Numbered from the stretch's first letter, positions 51,387 through 60,483 are shown. The stretch: DNA of 64,000 nucleotides from Acidobacteriota bacterium (GCA_003158745.1 PMLC01000150.1:1-64000); one strand, 5' to 3'. A program made the numbers and translations. The notes: generated by a model not told the origin, from the letters alone.

Positions 51387-52312
51387 CCCACTCTCCGGGC
51401 GATACGGAGCTTGGCCGAGCGTGCGCGCGGGTTGGCGTTCACCTCAACGTCGGTGGGCACTATCGGCCGTGGCGTGAGTACCTCGAGGAGGTGTTCGGGC
51501 TGGCACGTACAGGCGAAGCTGCCCGGCGGGCAGACACACCTCCCGGCGAGGTGGCGCAGAGTGCGCTTGACCAGGCGGTCCTCGAGGGAGTGAAACGCGA
51601 TGACCGCCAGCCGTCCGCCCGGGCTCAGCAGGCGCGCGGCCTGCTCGACTGCGAGCGGTATGCCCTCGAGCTCGCGGTTGGTTGCAATGCGAAGCGCCTG
51701 AAACGTGCGAGTCGCCGGGTCGATTCGACCGCGCGCGGATCCCAGGGCGGAGTGAACCACGCGGCGGAGCTCCGCGGTCGTGCGGAGTGGCTGCTTCATC
51801 CGCGCGCGGACGATCGCCCGCGCGATCCGCCTGGCCCGAGGCTCCTCACCGAAGTCGCGCAGGACCCGCACGAGCTCCTCCTCCCCGATGTTGGCCAGGA
51901 GCTCCCCGGCGGTCTCTCCGTCGGGGCCGAAGCGCATGTCGAGGGTTGCGTCGTGACGGAAGGAGAAACCGCGAGCCGGCGTGTCCAGCTGCAGGGAAGA
52001 GACGCCGAGATCGAACAAGACCCCGTCTGCGGCCGCAAACCCATAGGCGCGGGCCACCTCGGCGAGCTGCCAGTATGAGGCGACGACGAGGACAACCCGA
52101 TTCCCGAAGCTCTCCAGACGCTGACGCGCCAAGGCGAGTGCCTCGGGGTCGACATCCAACCCGAGGACTCGAACCGAGGGGTAGCGGACGAGAAGTGCCG
52201 CTGCGTGACCTCCGAGGCCGACCGTGGCGTCCACGATCAGGCCGGTTCCAGGAGGTGCCAGCGCCTCCACGACTTGCGCGAGCAGTACAGGCTGGTGTTG
52301 GGACGGACACAT
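51383..52312 (-). CDS. rsmH: 16S rRNA m4C1402 methyltransferase RsmH
   Basis: A 309-residue SAM-dependent enzyme (MraW). HQPVLLAQVVEALAPPGTGL and DATVGLGGHAAALLVRYPSV form the SAM site; VLFDLGVSSLQLDTPARGFSF is the catalytic block; FQALRIATNRELEGIPLAVE and AVIAFHSLEDRLVKRTLRHL are later signatures. It N4-methylates C1402 of 16S rRNA. The ATG at 52312 lies 6 bases after the mraZ stop. Confidence 0.97.
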   Translation of the reverse strand: MCPSQHQPVLLAQVVEALAPPGTGLIVDATVGLGGHAAALLVRYPSVRVLGLDVDPEALALARQRLESFGNRVVLVVASYWQLAEVARAYGFAAADGVLFDLGVSSLQLDTPARGFSFRHDATLDMRFGPDGETAGELLANIGEEELVRVLRDFGEEPRARRIARAIVRARMKQPLRTTAELRRVVHSALGSARGRIDPATRTFQALRIATNRELEGIPLAVEQAARLLSPGGRLAVIAFHSLEDRLVKRTLRHLAGRCVCPPGSFACTCQPEHLLEVLTPRPIVPTDVEVNANPRARSAKLRIARRVG

Positions 52313-52318
52313 CGCGCA

Positions 52319-52759
52319 TCACTGTTCCAGTGCTGCGAGCGCGGCCAGCTCCTCGTTCGTGAACGGGGTCGCGAGTTCCGCCTGGGCCCGGTCTCGCGCC
52401 ACGACCGCCAGGAAACGGCCGCGCCCCGACACGACGACTTCACCGTTGACCCCCAGCACATCGCGCAAGAGTGCGGGCACGAGCACTCGCCCCTGGGTGT
52501 CCATCTCGTCCTCCTGACCGTAGTTGGCGTGTTCCAGCAGGCGCTGCACCAGCGGATCCAGTGAGGGGCGCGCGAGGAACCGCCGCTCAAGCTCCTCCCA
52601 CACAGACAGGGGATAGACACGGAGCTCGAGCGGCCCCAGCGATGTCACGAACACCCGAGAGCCGTACCACTCCTCGAGCTGACCCTTGAGACGCGCGGGT
52701 AGCTTCAGGCGACCCTTATCATCAACGGTGGCCTGGTAGCTTCCGCGAAAAGTCTCCAT
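52319..52759 (-). CDS. mraZ: Transcriptional regulator MraZ
   Basis: A 146-residue protein with two AbrB-like swapped-hairpin domains. The first begins METFRGSYQATVDDKGRLKLP, the second has EMDTQGRVLVPALLRDVLGV. The paired D-x-K/Q-G-R motifs are those that bind DNA. MraZ represses its own operon in Escherichia coli by binding direct repeats upstream; matching repeats are present here. GGAGGGGAGC precedes the ATG at 52759. The track's start at 52819 is in the leader. Confidence 0.95.
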   Translation of the reverse strand: METFRGSYQATVDDKGRLKLPARLKGQLEEWYGSRVFVTSLGPLELRVYPLSVWEELERRFLARPSLDPLVQRLLEHANYGQEDEMDTQGRVLVPALLRDVLGVNGEVVVSGRGRFLAVVARDRAQAELATPFTNEELAALAALEQ

Positions 52760-52795
52760 GCTCCCCTCCAAAAGCCTGCAGAATCGGGGCGTGGG

Positions 52796-52829
52796 CCACG
52801 ATGGTCCACTTCGCTCCACTTTTGTCCAC
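52796..52829 (-). promoter_or_regulatory. MraZ-box-like direct repeats
   Basis: Four GTGG units on the minus strand (CCAC at 52796, 52806, 52816 and 52826), spaced exactly 10 bases: GTGGAC, GTGGAG, GTGGAC and GTGGCC. MraZ is known to bind such GTGG repeats one helical turn apart. They lie just after the predicted transcription start, so bound MraZ would block the promoter. Confidence 0.75.
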
Positions 52830-52833
52830 CGCT

Positions 52834-52862
52834 ATGATGAGGGTGCCACGGTGGACTGTCAA
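52834..52862 (-). promoter_or_regulatory. Sigma-70-type promoter of the division operon
   Basis: On the minus strand TTGACA (52862..52857), a 17-base spacer and CATCAT (52839..52834). The -35 is perfect and the -10 matches four of six consensus bases. Transcription would start right at the GTGG repeats, about 75 bases before the mraZ ATG. Confidence 0.65.
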
Positions 52863-52908
52863 GATGCTGGGGTTGTCGGATGGGATCTCAGCAGGCGCTG
52901 AGTCGGGC

Positions 52909-53862
52909 CTACTTGCTGGCGGTCATCAGCTCGGGGTGAACTTCGAGGACGTAGCGCTTCTTGAGTTCGGTCACGACACTCGAAAGGTGCGAGCGGTAGC
53001 GGTCCGAGAGCTCGCGCTGCCGAAGCTCTTCCTCGACGTCGTTGAAGGGCTTGACCGTGGGTGGGATGCGTTCGAGGAGGCGGACGATGTGCACACCGGC
53101 CGGGCTCGTGAACGGATCGGAAATCTCCCCGGCCTTGAGTTTCGCCACCACGTCACGAACCTCGCCGCGCATGTCCGCTGTGAGCACGGTCCCGAGGTCG
53201 CCGCCGGTCCCGTGACCGGCATCAACCTCCGCCTGAACGAGCGCCTTGAAATCGCCTCCCGAGCGGGCCGCGGCCACCAGGCGCCGCGCCGCAGCGAGCT
53301 TGGAATCGTCGTCCCCCTTCTCGGCCCCGACCGAGAACACGATGTGCTCCAGATGCACCCGCTCACCAATGGTGAATTGGTCTTTTTCGCGCTCAAAGCG
53401 CTGTCGCAGTTCGGACTCAGTGATCGGGAGGTCGCCCACCTCTCGCCTGAGCAGGCGGTTCACAAGCAGGTTGTCGTGGATCCTCGCTCTCAGGCCGTCG
53501 AGCGTCATACCCATGTCGTGCAGCGCGGCCTCGAAGGCGGCGTCGTCCTTTACGTGGTTTTGGTCCCTGAGCTCCTGGATCGCCCCGTTAAGCTCGTCAC
53601 TCGAAACTTCAAGCTTGAGCTCCTCGGCCCGTTCCAGCATGCACAGCTCATCGGCCGCATCCTGGATGAACTCGGGGTACTGATCGAGCGGGACCGGCTT
53701 GCCGGTCTGCGCCGCCCGCTCGTTGGCGCGCTGGCGAATGTCGGCGGTGGTCAGAATGCGGTCGTTGACGCGAACGACGATGCCCTCTACGAGCCGTCGT
53801 TCTCCGCTTGCCGCAGAGACGGTCGCAATCAGGACAGGAAGAACAAGAGCACTCAATCTCAT
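52909..53862 (-). CDS. SurA-like periplasmic chaperone/prolyl isomerase
   Basis: A 317-residue exported protein. A signal peptide (LSALVLPVLIATVSAASG) is followed by a SurA-type N-terminal helical domain (EGIVVRVNDRILTTADIRQR) and one parvulin domain: ERVHLEHIVFSVGAEKG ... GTGGDLGTVLTADMRGEVRD ... FTSPAGVHIVRLLERIPPTV. SurA helps outer-membrane proteins fold; a fit with lptD nearby. The E. coli protein has two parvulin domains, this one has one. The ATG 53862 overlaps the upstream gene's stop (ATGA), with GAGGTG before it. Confidence 0.85.
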   Translation of the reverse strand: MRLSALVLPVLIATVSAASGERRLVEGIVVRVNDRILTTADIRQRANERAAQTGKPVPLDQYPEFIQDAADELCMLERAEELKLEVSSDELNGAIQELRDQNHVKDDAAFEAALHDMGMTLDGLRARIHDNLLVNRLLRREVGDLPITESELRQRFEREKDQFTIGERVHLEHIVFSVGAEKGDDDSKLAAARRLVAAARSGGDFKALVQAEVDAGHGTGGDLGTVLTADMRGEVRDVVAKLKAGEISDPFTSPAGVHIVRLLERIPPTVKPFNDVEEELRQRELSDRYRSHLSSVVTELKKRYVLEVHPELMTASK

Positions 53863-54716
53863 GGTGTCACCTCGAACGGGTTGCGGCACGGGAAGCTCAC
53901 GCCGGCACAGTCCACCCGGACCCCTACCCTGGATGCGAGCACCATCAGGCAGCTCCGCTGGGTGGCATCCGCTTGTGCCGCGGCCAGTTGGACGCGGGCT
54001 CGGTCGCGAAGAGCCGGATCGGGGCCGCTACCGGGGTTACGTCGTTCCATCGCCTGAAACACGTGCCAGCCGGCGTTGCTGGGCACGGGTTCGCTGACCT
54101 CTCCCTCCGAGAGGCCGAACACGGCGGCCTCGAACTCGGGGGGGAGCTGACCACGCTCGACCCATCCCAGCATCCCGCCGTCGGCAGCGTTCGGGGCGCG
54201 TGAGAGCTCTCGCGAGAGCCTCACAAAGTCCTCACCCGAACGCGAGCGGTCGCGCGCACTCCGGGCGGTCGACTGATCGGGAAGGACGAGCTGCCGGAGC
54301 TTGATGCGCTCTCCACCGCTTGCGAACTCGGGGTGCGCGGCAAGGTACGCATCCACCTGCGAACTCGATGGCTGCGGTGAGGGCGGGCAAAGCGCACTCG
54401 CGAGATCGCGGACGCGTGCGCTGCGGGCGGTCGGTGTCAGGTCGTGGTCGCCCGGAGACGGATTGGCTGCGAGCACAACCTCTTCGTCGAGGAACCGCTC
54501 GAAGAGTGCCCCGGCGAGTTCGGGCGACACGTCGGAGAGGGAGCGCCCGGTCTGGGAGCTGACGAAAGCCGAGAGATTCTCGATCGTCACCTTGCGATCG
54601 CCCACGATCGCAAGCCGCCCCGACGCTCCGCGGCAGCTGAGAGCAGCCACGACCGACAGGAGGATGAGACAGCGACGTTCGAACCCGCCCACGGGCCGGA
54701 GTCTAACACGCAGCAT
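53859..54716 (-). CDS. Parvulin-type prolyl isomerase lipoprotein
   Basis: A 285-residue protein with a lipoprotein signal, CLILLSVVAALSCRGASG (lipobox ALSC), so probably anchored to a membrane on the periplasmic side. The parvulin domain includes KLRQLVLPDQSTARSARDR, NAADGGMLGWVERGQLPPEF and VSEPVPSNAGWHVFQAMERR. It resembles PrsA/PpiD-like foldases. It is translationally coupled to the SurA-like gene downstream and forms a two-gene operon. ATG 54716 is preferred to GTG 54725; neither has a clear Shine-Dalgarno. Confidence 0.8.
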   Translation of the reverse strand: MLRVRLRPVGGFERRCLILLSVVAALSCRGASGRLAIVGDRKVTIENLSAFVSSQTGRSLSDVSPELAGALFERFLDEEVVLAANPSPGDHDLTPTARSARVRDLASALCPPSPQPSSSQVDAYLAAHPEFASGGERIKLRQLVLPDQSTARSARDRSRSGEDFVRLSRELSRAPNAADGGMLGWVERGQLPPEFEAAVFGLSEGEVSEPVPSNAGWHVFQAMERRNPGSGPDPALRDRARVQLAAAQADATQRSCLMVLASRVGVRVDCAGVSFPCRNPFEVTP

Positions 54717-54788
54717 ATCGAGCACATGGGATTCGACGGCCGGGGTCCGAACGTCGGTGCCGACTGGTCGGGAGGTTGCCCGGCACGA

Positions 54789-55865
54789 TCACGGGAGTAC
54801 GCGCGGCGGGTTGAGGTAGCGCGCCAGGAACGCGTAGATCTCCCGACGGGCCTGGCGGGCCAGCACGGTGTCCATGCGATCGAAGCTGTGACCGCCGGGG
54901 GCGTCCTGGTACACCTTGTACTCGAACTTCTTTCCTGCGGCCTTCAGCGCCTGGATGAGGTGCTCGACTTCGATGACGTTGACGTCCTCGTCGTTCGTGT
55001 TGGTGTGGATGAGAAGAGGAACCGCGAGCTTGTCGACGCTCCAGACCGGAGAGCGCCGCTTGTACTCTGCGAGGTCTTCTTGGACCGTCTTGCCGATGTG
55101 GTACTTGGCCGAGAAGTCGTCCTCATAGCTCTTGCCCTGGTACCCCATGCGCTGGACGAGATCGGACACCGGCACACCCGCGAAGACACACGCGTAGTCC
55201 TTGGGGTGGGCGAACGTCTCCATCAGAACGATGAGACCTCCGTGGCTCCAGCCGATCAGGCCGACGCGCTGGGGGTCGACGAAGTCGAAGTTCTCCACCG
55301 CCCAGTTCCGGCTCGCGTGGATGTCGTCCACCTCCCGGCCGCCGTAGTCGATGAGTTCGTAGAAGTCACGCCCGTAGCCCGTCGAGCCTCGGTAATCCGG
55401 CGCCACGACGACGTACCCCTGTGCCACGAGCTCGCGGATGATGTGCGCGTGGTAGGTCGTGAAGTCGGCGTGAACTCCGCCGTGGGGGAGGATCAGCATC
55501 GGCAGCTTCTCGCCAGCCTTGTGGTCCCTCGGTACGAACGTGTAGGTGTAAAACTTGATCGGGTTGCCCGCGCCTAAACCGGTGGGGTTGGGCTGGTTCG
55601 CCGTGGGCGGACCGGCGATGCGCCACTTGTCGACTACCGCGACGTCACCCACGCTTTGAAACCAGGCGATATCGTCGATGGCTTTGGCGAGCGCGTCGAG
55701 GCGCTGTTCGAGCCCTTGCTGAGCATCACTCAGCTCCTGAATCTGTTTGACCAATGGCTCCGGCGGTGGCGGCGGCTGGGCAGCGGCGGAAGCAGCGGCT
55801 TCGGCGAACAGCACTCCCACAATCATCGCGGAAGAGATGAGTCGTGCTAGCACGTGCGCCTCCAT
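54789..55865 (-). CDS. Prolyl-oligopeptidase-family hydrolase, exported
   Basis: A 358-residue alpha/beta hydrolase. After a signal peptide (ISSAMIVGVLFAEAAASAAA) and a short helical segment, the catalytic domain shows LILPHGGVHADFTTYHAHI (oxyanion region), VVAPDYRGSTGYGRDFYEL, RVGLIGWSHGGLIVLMETFA (nucleophile Ser in GWSHGG), LIHTNTNDEDVNVIEVEHLI (Asp) and QDAPGGHSFDRMDTV (His). This fits the S9 peptidase C-terminal domain; the beta-propeller of full prolyl oligopeptidases is absent, so it may be an esterase or dipeptidase. ATG 55865 starts the signal peptide. Confidence 0.83.
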   Translation of the reverse strand: MEAHVLARLISSAMIVGVLFAEAAASAAAQPPPPPEPLVKQIQELSDAQQGLEQRLDALAKAIDDIAWFQSVGDVAVVDKWRIAGPPTANQPNPTGLGAGNPIKFYTYTFVPRDHKAGEKLPMLILPHGGVHADFTTYHAHIIRELVAQGYVVVAPDYRGSTGYGRDFYELIDYGGREVDDIHASRNWAVENFDFVDPQRVGLIGWSHGGLIVLMETFAHPKDYACVFAGVPVSDLVQRMGYQGKSYEDDFSAKYHIGKTVQEDLAEYKRRSPVWSVDKLAVPLLIHTNTNDEDVNVIEVEHLIQALKAAGKKFEYKVYQDAPGGHSFDRMDTVLARQARREIYAFLARYLNPPRVLP

Positions 55866-56119
55866 GACGACGTAGCTCCGTCTGCGCTTGGGATCTCCCC
55901 CCAAGAGCGAGTTCCGCCTTGCAGGAGAAGGGCTTGGCGGTATGGAGGGGGCCAAACTTCCACGAACCGGTTGCCACCTGGACCAAGCGACATCATCATC
56001 CTCCACCAACGCAATAGACTGGGACACGAGCCTCATCGTCAGTGTACGCTGCCGGTCCCGGGCGCGATGGCACGACAGGGCACACCGAATTCAATCTCGC
56101 TCTGACTTCTCCGGTCCGA

Positions 56120-56995
56120 TCAGCCGTTTGGCTGAGTGGCCGGAGGGTGAGGCGGCTGCATCGCCGGTGGTTTCGGCCGCAGTTCGAGCGGTATCGGGTT
56201 CGCGAAGAGCTTCTTCGCTTCGGAGATAGGAATTACGTGGTACTGGAGGCGATCCACACGGCTATGGGTCTTCTCGACCCCGGCCTCATCGAGCCCAGTG
56301 AGTTTCTGCTCCTTGTAGAAAGTCACGTCCTTGACCTCGACCGGTTCTCGCCAAGTGAAACGCATGCCGTCGGCGGTCACACCCTTTCCAAGGTCGGTAA
56401 ACGGGCTTTCTGCCCGTACGACCGCGAAGCTGGTGCTATCGATGAGGATCGTCCACGTCGTCGCGATCTGCGGCGTGCTGAAGAACATCCTCGGAACGGA
56501 GACCGTCAGCTGCCAGACCGGGTGACCTTTAAGCTGGGCGGCTTTGACCTCCTGAACCTCGACCCCGTCCCACGTGAGCGAGAACGGCAGGAGCGTCGGG
56601 AACAGGGAGGTGGTCAGCTGCCGCTTCACAATGCGGGCCGTGGACAGTCGCGTGTCCGGCTTTTCATTGATGACGGCCCAGCCCCCGCTGCCGTCGTCGC
56701 CTGCGACCACCTTCTTGTCGGGATTCTCGTACCTTCCAGGGATCGGGCCTGGAGCCAGGAAGTAGTTGTTCTGCAACGTGGTGGTGATGCTCCCTTCCTG
56801 GGACACCTCCTCACTCCTGGTCGCAAGGCCCACGATTCCAAGGTCCGTGAACGCCTTGAGGCCACCGGCAGCATCACAGGCGCGACGGACCACTTCCTCG
56901 GAAGTCGGAATGGCAGGCGGCTCCTGCGCCACTGCCAACGCTGCGACCACGAGCCCGAAACCAAGAATCACCGAAGACCTCCACTGGTAACCCAT
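56120..56995 (-). CDS. Exported protein of unknown function (LolA-like size and start)
   Basis: A 291-residue secreted protein. Residues 1-24 are a signal peptide (SSVILGFGLVVAALAVAQEP). The start of the mature part, SEEVVRRACDAAGGLKAFTD, resembles the helix at the start of LolA/outer-membrane-lipoprotein-sorting relatives, and the rest is beta-rich (WTILIDSTSFAVVRAESPF, DVTFYKEQKLTGLDEAG), but no certain family match can be claimed. The C-terminus is Pro-rich (PPHPPATQPNG). GGGGAG lies 7 bases before the ATG 56995; the track's 57178 start is not supported. Confidence 0.6.
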   Translation of the reverse strand: MGYQWRSSVILGFGLVVAALAVAQEPPAIPTSEEVVRRACDAAGGLKAFTDLGIVGLATRSEEVSQEGSITTTLQNNYFLAPGPIPGRYENPDKKVVAGDDGSGGWAVINEKPDTRLSTARIVKRQLTTSLFPTLLPFSLTWDGVEVQEVKAAQLKGHPVWQLTVSVPRMFFSTPQIATTWTILIDSTSFAVVRAESPFTDLGKGVTADGMRFTWREPVEVKDVTFYKEQKLTGLDEAGVEKTHSRVDRLQYHVIPISEAKKLFANPIPLELRPKPPAMQPPHPPATQPNG

Positions 56996-57490
56996 CACAT
57001 GTCTCCCCTCTACGGCATCGAAACTGGTGCCGCGCGGTGGGACCGATCGCCCTGCGCCACACCACTTAGTGCCGTCTTGGCCTGCCAAGGCGGCATCGTC
57101 GCACCGCAGGCGGCATTGTGCCACGAGCGATTGAAACCCAACTCTATAGTCGTCCCGACATTGCTTCGATCGCAACACTGAGTTCGAGACGGCCCCGTGG
57201 CAAGCCCGTCACCTTCATGGGCCGGCTCAGGAATTTGTTAGCGAGAAACGTGCCAAACGCGGCGCCGACTTGGGAGCAGGTGGAGAGCACGCAGGGTCTC
57301 GAGCGGCCGGGAGGGCGGATGGAGTGGCCGCGGGACTCTCCGCCAGGACAGCTCGGGTGGTCGCTTGTCAAGACGGTGGCAGAAGGGAAAGCGGAGGCCG
57401 ATTCACTCGGCCGGACCGAGGGGGGCTCGGGGGGCGCGAGGCAGGGGGAAAGGGAAGGGGGGCCGAAATGCCCCCCGCATCAGATAGTAC
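56996..57490. other. Intergenic region with a palindrome
   Basis: No gene seen in about 495 bases. GCCGTCTTGGC-CT-GCCAAGGCGGC (57071-57094) is an 11-bp near-perfect palindrome upstream of the exported-protein gene and could be an operator. The rest is G-rich on the plus strand (57290-57470) and carries no RNA gene I can recognise before the tRNA. Confidence 0.4.
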
Positions 57491-57567
<77 letters not shown>

Positions 57568-57616
57568 ACCTGGCGGACCGAGAGCTTACACCACGACTGC
57601 ATCCCTCGCAACCCGT

Positions 57617-59842
57617 TCAGTGCGAGAGGGAATCGAGGCCGCCCTTGATGTCAAGGAACGTCCCCAACCCTGTGAGGTCGATCGAGATGCGATAGTCGCG
57701 TTGCTGGTATGGGGCGATCCGGTAGTCGTGATACTGAACCGTGGCACTCCAGCAGCTCCCTCGCCACCGGAAAACGTACCTGTGGTCAAGGAGCTCCTTC
57801 TGATGGAGATCGTAGGCGATCTGACTCTCCAGCCGCCACGGGGCGCCCTTCGGGCCTATGGCGAAGAAGAGGCGTGTCTGCGACGATGTGACTTGCCCCG
57901 TAGGGTCGTAGCTCGAGAACCACGTGAGGTTGAGTCCGGTGGGCCCGCTGGTGTAGCCACCCGTGAACGACGTGGTGTACAGCTTGTGAGTCACAGGATC
58001 GAAGTCGACGCGGGAGTCGAGGGTCGCTGTCGGCAGAGGCGAGATTCGCAGCCAGACGTCCAGCGGGAGCTTCTGGCTCGCAGGAAGTGGCGTCGTCGCC
58101 CCTGTAGTCGGGTCGTAGATCTGCCGGGCAACGGTGAGAGGGTCCGATAGCGAGTACGCCTGGCTGATCTCCAGGCTCGCCACCTGCCGGCTTCCGGCCG
58201 GGCCGCTCTTGAGCAGGAGATAGTTGCCGAACGTCCACGTCACTTGGTTGGTCACCAACACCGAGTCGCGTTCGTCGAAGACTGGGATCGGGGAGCTCGT
58301 AGAATTGTCGAGGTTACCGCCGGGATTCGAGATGTAAGTGTACTCGATGCGCGGTTCGATCAGGTGTTTCAGCTTGTCACCGTTCGCTTCGGTCCAGACG
58401 CGGGAGAGCGATGGCCCCACGATGTCAAGCCCCGCGGTGCCGTAGTGGCGGGAGACCGGCTCGTCTATGAATTGCATGTGGTCGGTCGAGTATTGTGCGG
58501 TGTAGTACGTCTCCCGTGCACCAATCGTCGGCGTGATGTTGAGCCAGGCAAGTCCCGGCGTGAGCAGGCTTAGCGTGGGGAAAACGTCGATGCGTCCATA
58601 ACGGCCGCGCAATGTCGCAGACTTGTCGACCTGAACCTCGTCCATGAGACCGTTGGCGGCGACGTAGAGCGCCGTCGAGCCTATGCGAGTCGAGCGCAGC
58701 CGGTATTCGAGCTCACCCAACCGATCGAGCGTGACCTCGGAGGTCGCGCCGCTGGTGGGGTCCGTGTAGAACGTCTGGTTGTGGTCGGCGCGAAAGGTCA
58801 GGGCCTGCGGTCCCCACGTCCGTGCGAGGTTGAAGTAGGAATATAGGGTCCGAACCCCGGTTTGGAAGGACGTCCCCTCGAAGTTCTGAAAGAAGTTGAT
58901 GTCTGACAGTTCCTGGAGCTGGACGTGCAGGGTGTAGCCGTCGGGGAAGAGCTGGTTGTACTTGCCGTTTGCCTTCCACTCCCAGCGTTTGGTGGTGCGA
59001 TCCCAGATAAACTCATCGGTGAGATCACCGTACCCATGGTCGGCCGGCGCCCAGCGCACCTCACTGCCGAACCCGAAGTAGTTCTTCGTGTAAAGGTCGA
59101 GGAACAGCGTGGTGTCGAAAGAGCGCGACAGGGGCCAGAAGAACGAGTTGCCGATGTAGACGCCGCGCTGGCTGGAGAATCCAAACGACGGCACAAGGAA
59201 GCCGGCGGCTCGGTCCCGCTTCACCGGCCAGAGGAGACGCGGCGTGTAGAAGATCGGCACGCCGCGGACTTTGAGCGCGGCACCGCGGAAGTGGCCGTAC
59301 CCTTCCAGCTGTATGACTGCGTCCTGGACTTCGATACTCCAAGGAGGCGCCTTGGCGGTCAGGTCGCAACTGGTGAAGGTGCCCCGGTGGAAACGAAAGT
59401 GATCTTCGTCCAGCTTTTCCATTTCCTGACCGCGGAAGTGGTAAACGGGCGGGAAGAACGCTTCGACCTCGTAAAACGTGCCGGTCTTCGACCGCAGGTC
59501 GAAGTCCATACGGCTACACACGATGCGCGCCTGACCCTGATCGAGAATGACGTTCCCCTTGGCGTGCATCCGCATCGTGGCGAGGTCGACTTCGACCTCG
59601 TCACAGCGGAGTGTGATGTCCTGATAGCTCGCGTGGACGTCGCCCTGGCCGCACCAGAGCGTGTCCTGCACCCATTGCTGGTGGATCGCGTCGAGCGTGA
59701 CGAGGTCCCCGGCCGCCGGTGCCTGGGCGGCAACCGGCGCGCAGGTCAGGAGGGCAGCGGAGAGACCGACCACGGCAGCGAGGCCGCCGGAAGGCCGCAC
59801 CAACGCCGCGAGTGGAACGCGACTTGCAAGCCCTTGTGTCAA
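57617..59842 (-). CDS. lptD: LPS-assembly protein LptD
   Basis: A 741-residue outer-membrane protein. After a signal-like segment (LAAVVGLSAALLTCAPVAAQ), the N-terminal OstA/jellyroll domain includes HASYQDITLRCDEVEVDLAT, MHAKGNVILDQGQARIVCSR and LRSKTGTFYEVEAFF. Then GVPIFYTPRLLWPVKRDRAAG and FLVPSFGFSSQRGVYIGNSF begin the LptD barrel, which runs to the C-terminus (LRGRYGRIDVFPTLSLLTPG, KLKHLIEPRIEYTYI). LptD inserts lipopolysaccharide in the outer leaflet, so the organism probably makes LPS. The start is inferred as TTG 59842, directly after GGGAGGGCGG; the track's 60190 extends through the divergent ruvX gene. Confidence 0.9.
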   Translation of the reverse strand: MTQGLASRVPLAALVRPSGGLAAVVGLSAALLTCAPVAAQAPAAGDLVTLDAIHQQWVQDTLWCGQGDVHASYQDITLRCDEVEVDLATMRMHAKGNVILDQGQARIVCSRMDFDLRSKTGTFYEVEAFFPPVYHFRGQEMEKLDEDHFRFHRGTFTSCDLTAKAPPWSIEVQDAVIQLEGYGHFRGAALKVRGVPIFYTPRLLWPVKRDRAAGFLVPSFGFSSQRGVYIGNSFFWPLSRSFDTTLFLDLYTKNYFGFGSEVRWAPADHGYGDLTDEFIWDRTTKRWEWKANGKYNQLFPDGYTLHVQLQELSDINFFQNFEGTSFQTGVRTLYSYFNLARTWGPQALTFRADHNQTFYTDPTSGATSEVTLDRLGELEYRLRSTRIGSTALYVAANGLMDEVQVDKSATLRGRYGRIDVFPTLSLLTPGLAWLNITPTIGARETYYTAQYSTDHMQFIDEPVSRHYGTAGLDIVGPSLSRVWTEANGDKLKHLIEPRIEYTYISNPGGNLDNSTSSPIPVFDERDSVLVTNQVTWTFGNYLLLKSGPAGSRQVASLEISQAYSLSDPLTVARQIYDPTTGATTPLPASQKLPLDVWLRISPLPTATLDSRVDFDPVTHKLYTTSFTGGYTSGPTGLNLTWFSSYDPTGQVTSSQTRLFFAIGPKGAPWRLESQIAYDLHQKELLDHRYVFRWRGSCWSATVQYHDYRIAPYQQRDYRISIDLTGLGTFLDIKGGLDSLSH

Positions 59843-59913
59843 CCGCCCTCCCTGCCTGCGGCTGTATTCTAGCCTGGACTCATCACGAGGGTTCTGCCGT
59901 GGACAATCTAGGC

Positions 59914-59969
59914 TAGGAGCCTGTCCAGGTAATCGGGTGCGGTAGCCCCATTTCTCGGATAGGCTCCTA
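59914..59969. repeat. MITE-like inverted-repeat element
   Basis: TA-GGAGCCTGTCC (left) and GGATAGGCTCC-TA (right) are inverted arms matching at 10 of 11 positions, flanked by TA, with about 30 bases between. Size (56 bp), arm sequence and TA flanks look like a miniature inverted-repeat element or an IS end pair. It lies between divergent lptD and ruvX. Confidence 0.5.
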
Positions 59970-60007
59970 ATCCGAAGTGTACGAGAACTGGCGTATCCTC
60001 GTTGAGG

Positions 60008-60433
60008 ATGCGATGGCTGGCGCTCGACATCGGGTCGCATCGCGTGGGCGTGGCGGTGTGCGACACTGACGAGCAACTCGCCTCTCCGCTCCGCGCGATC
60101 CCGTACTCCGGGCCGGACCGGTTGGCCGAAGCCGTGGCCGAGCTGGCCAGCACGTGGGACGTTGAAGGTGTGGTCGTCGGTGTGCCTCATACGAGGGCTG
60201 GAAATAGCCGGGGCGAGGTCCGGGTCTCGAGTGCTGTCGCCGCGCTCGAACGCCGGCTCGAAGTCCCGGTCGAGACGGTTGACGAGAGCGGCACGACAGC
60301 GGCTGCCGAGAGTCTACTGGTCGAGGCGGGAACGCCTCGCCGGCGATGGCCGGAACTTGTGGACGGTCTCGCGGCTCGTCTCATCCTCGAGGCACACCTC
60401 GCGAGTCGGCGCTTTCAGGCACGTGGCCGTTGA
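60008..60433 (+). CDS. ruvX: YqgF/RuvX family Holliday-junction resolvase-like nuclease
   Basis: A 141-residue RNase H-like protein. RWLALDIGSHRVGVAVCDTD is the first catalytic strand with its Asp; EGVVVGVPHTRAGNSRGEVR is the second block; VPVETVDESGTTAAAESLLV the third (DE-S/R-x-T). YqgF is essential in several bacteria and works in pre-16S rRNA 5' processing; a Holliday-junction role has also been claimed. The third motif usually reads DERLTT/S; here Gly and Thr take those places. ATG 60008, 6 bases inside the track ORF, is the likely start. Confidence 0.85.
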   Translation: MRWLALDIGSHRVGVAVCDTDEQLASPLRAIPYSGPDRLAEAVAELASTWDVEGVVVGVPHTRAGNSRGEVRVSSAVAALERRLEVPVETVDESGTTAAAESLLVEAGTPRRRWPELVDGLAARLILEAHLASRRFQARGR

Positions 60434-60483
60434 CCTGCCAGGGGGCGAATGCTAGCGTTTGCTGAAGTCTGGGAGGGCCTTCA

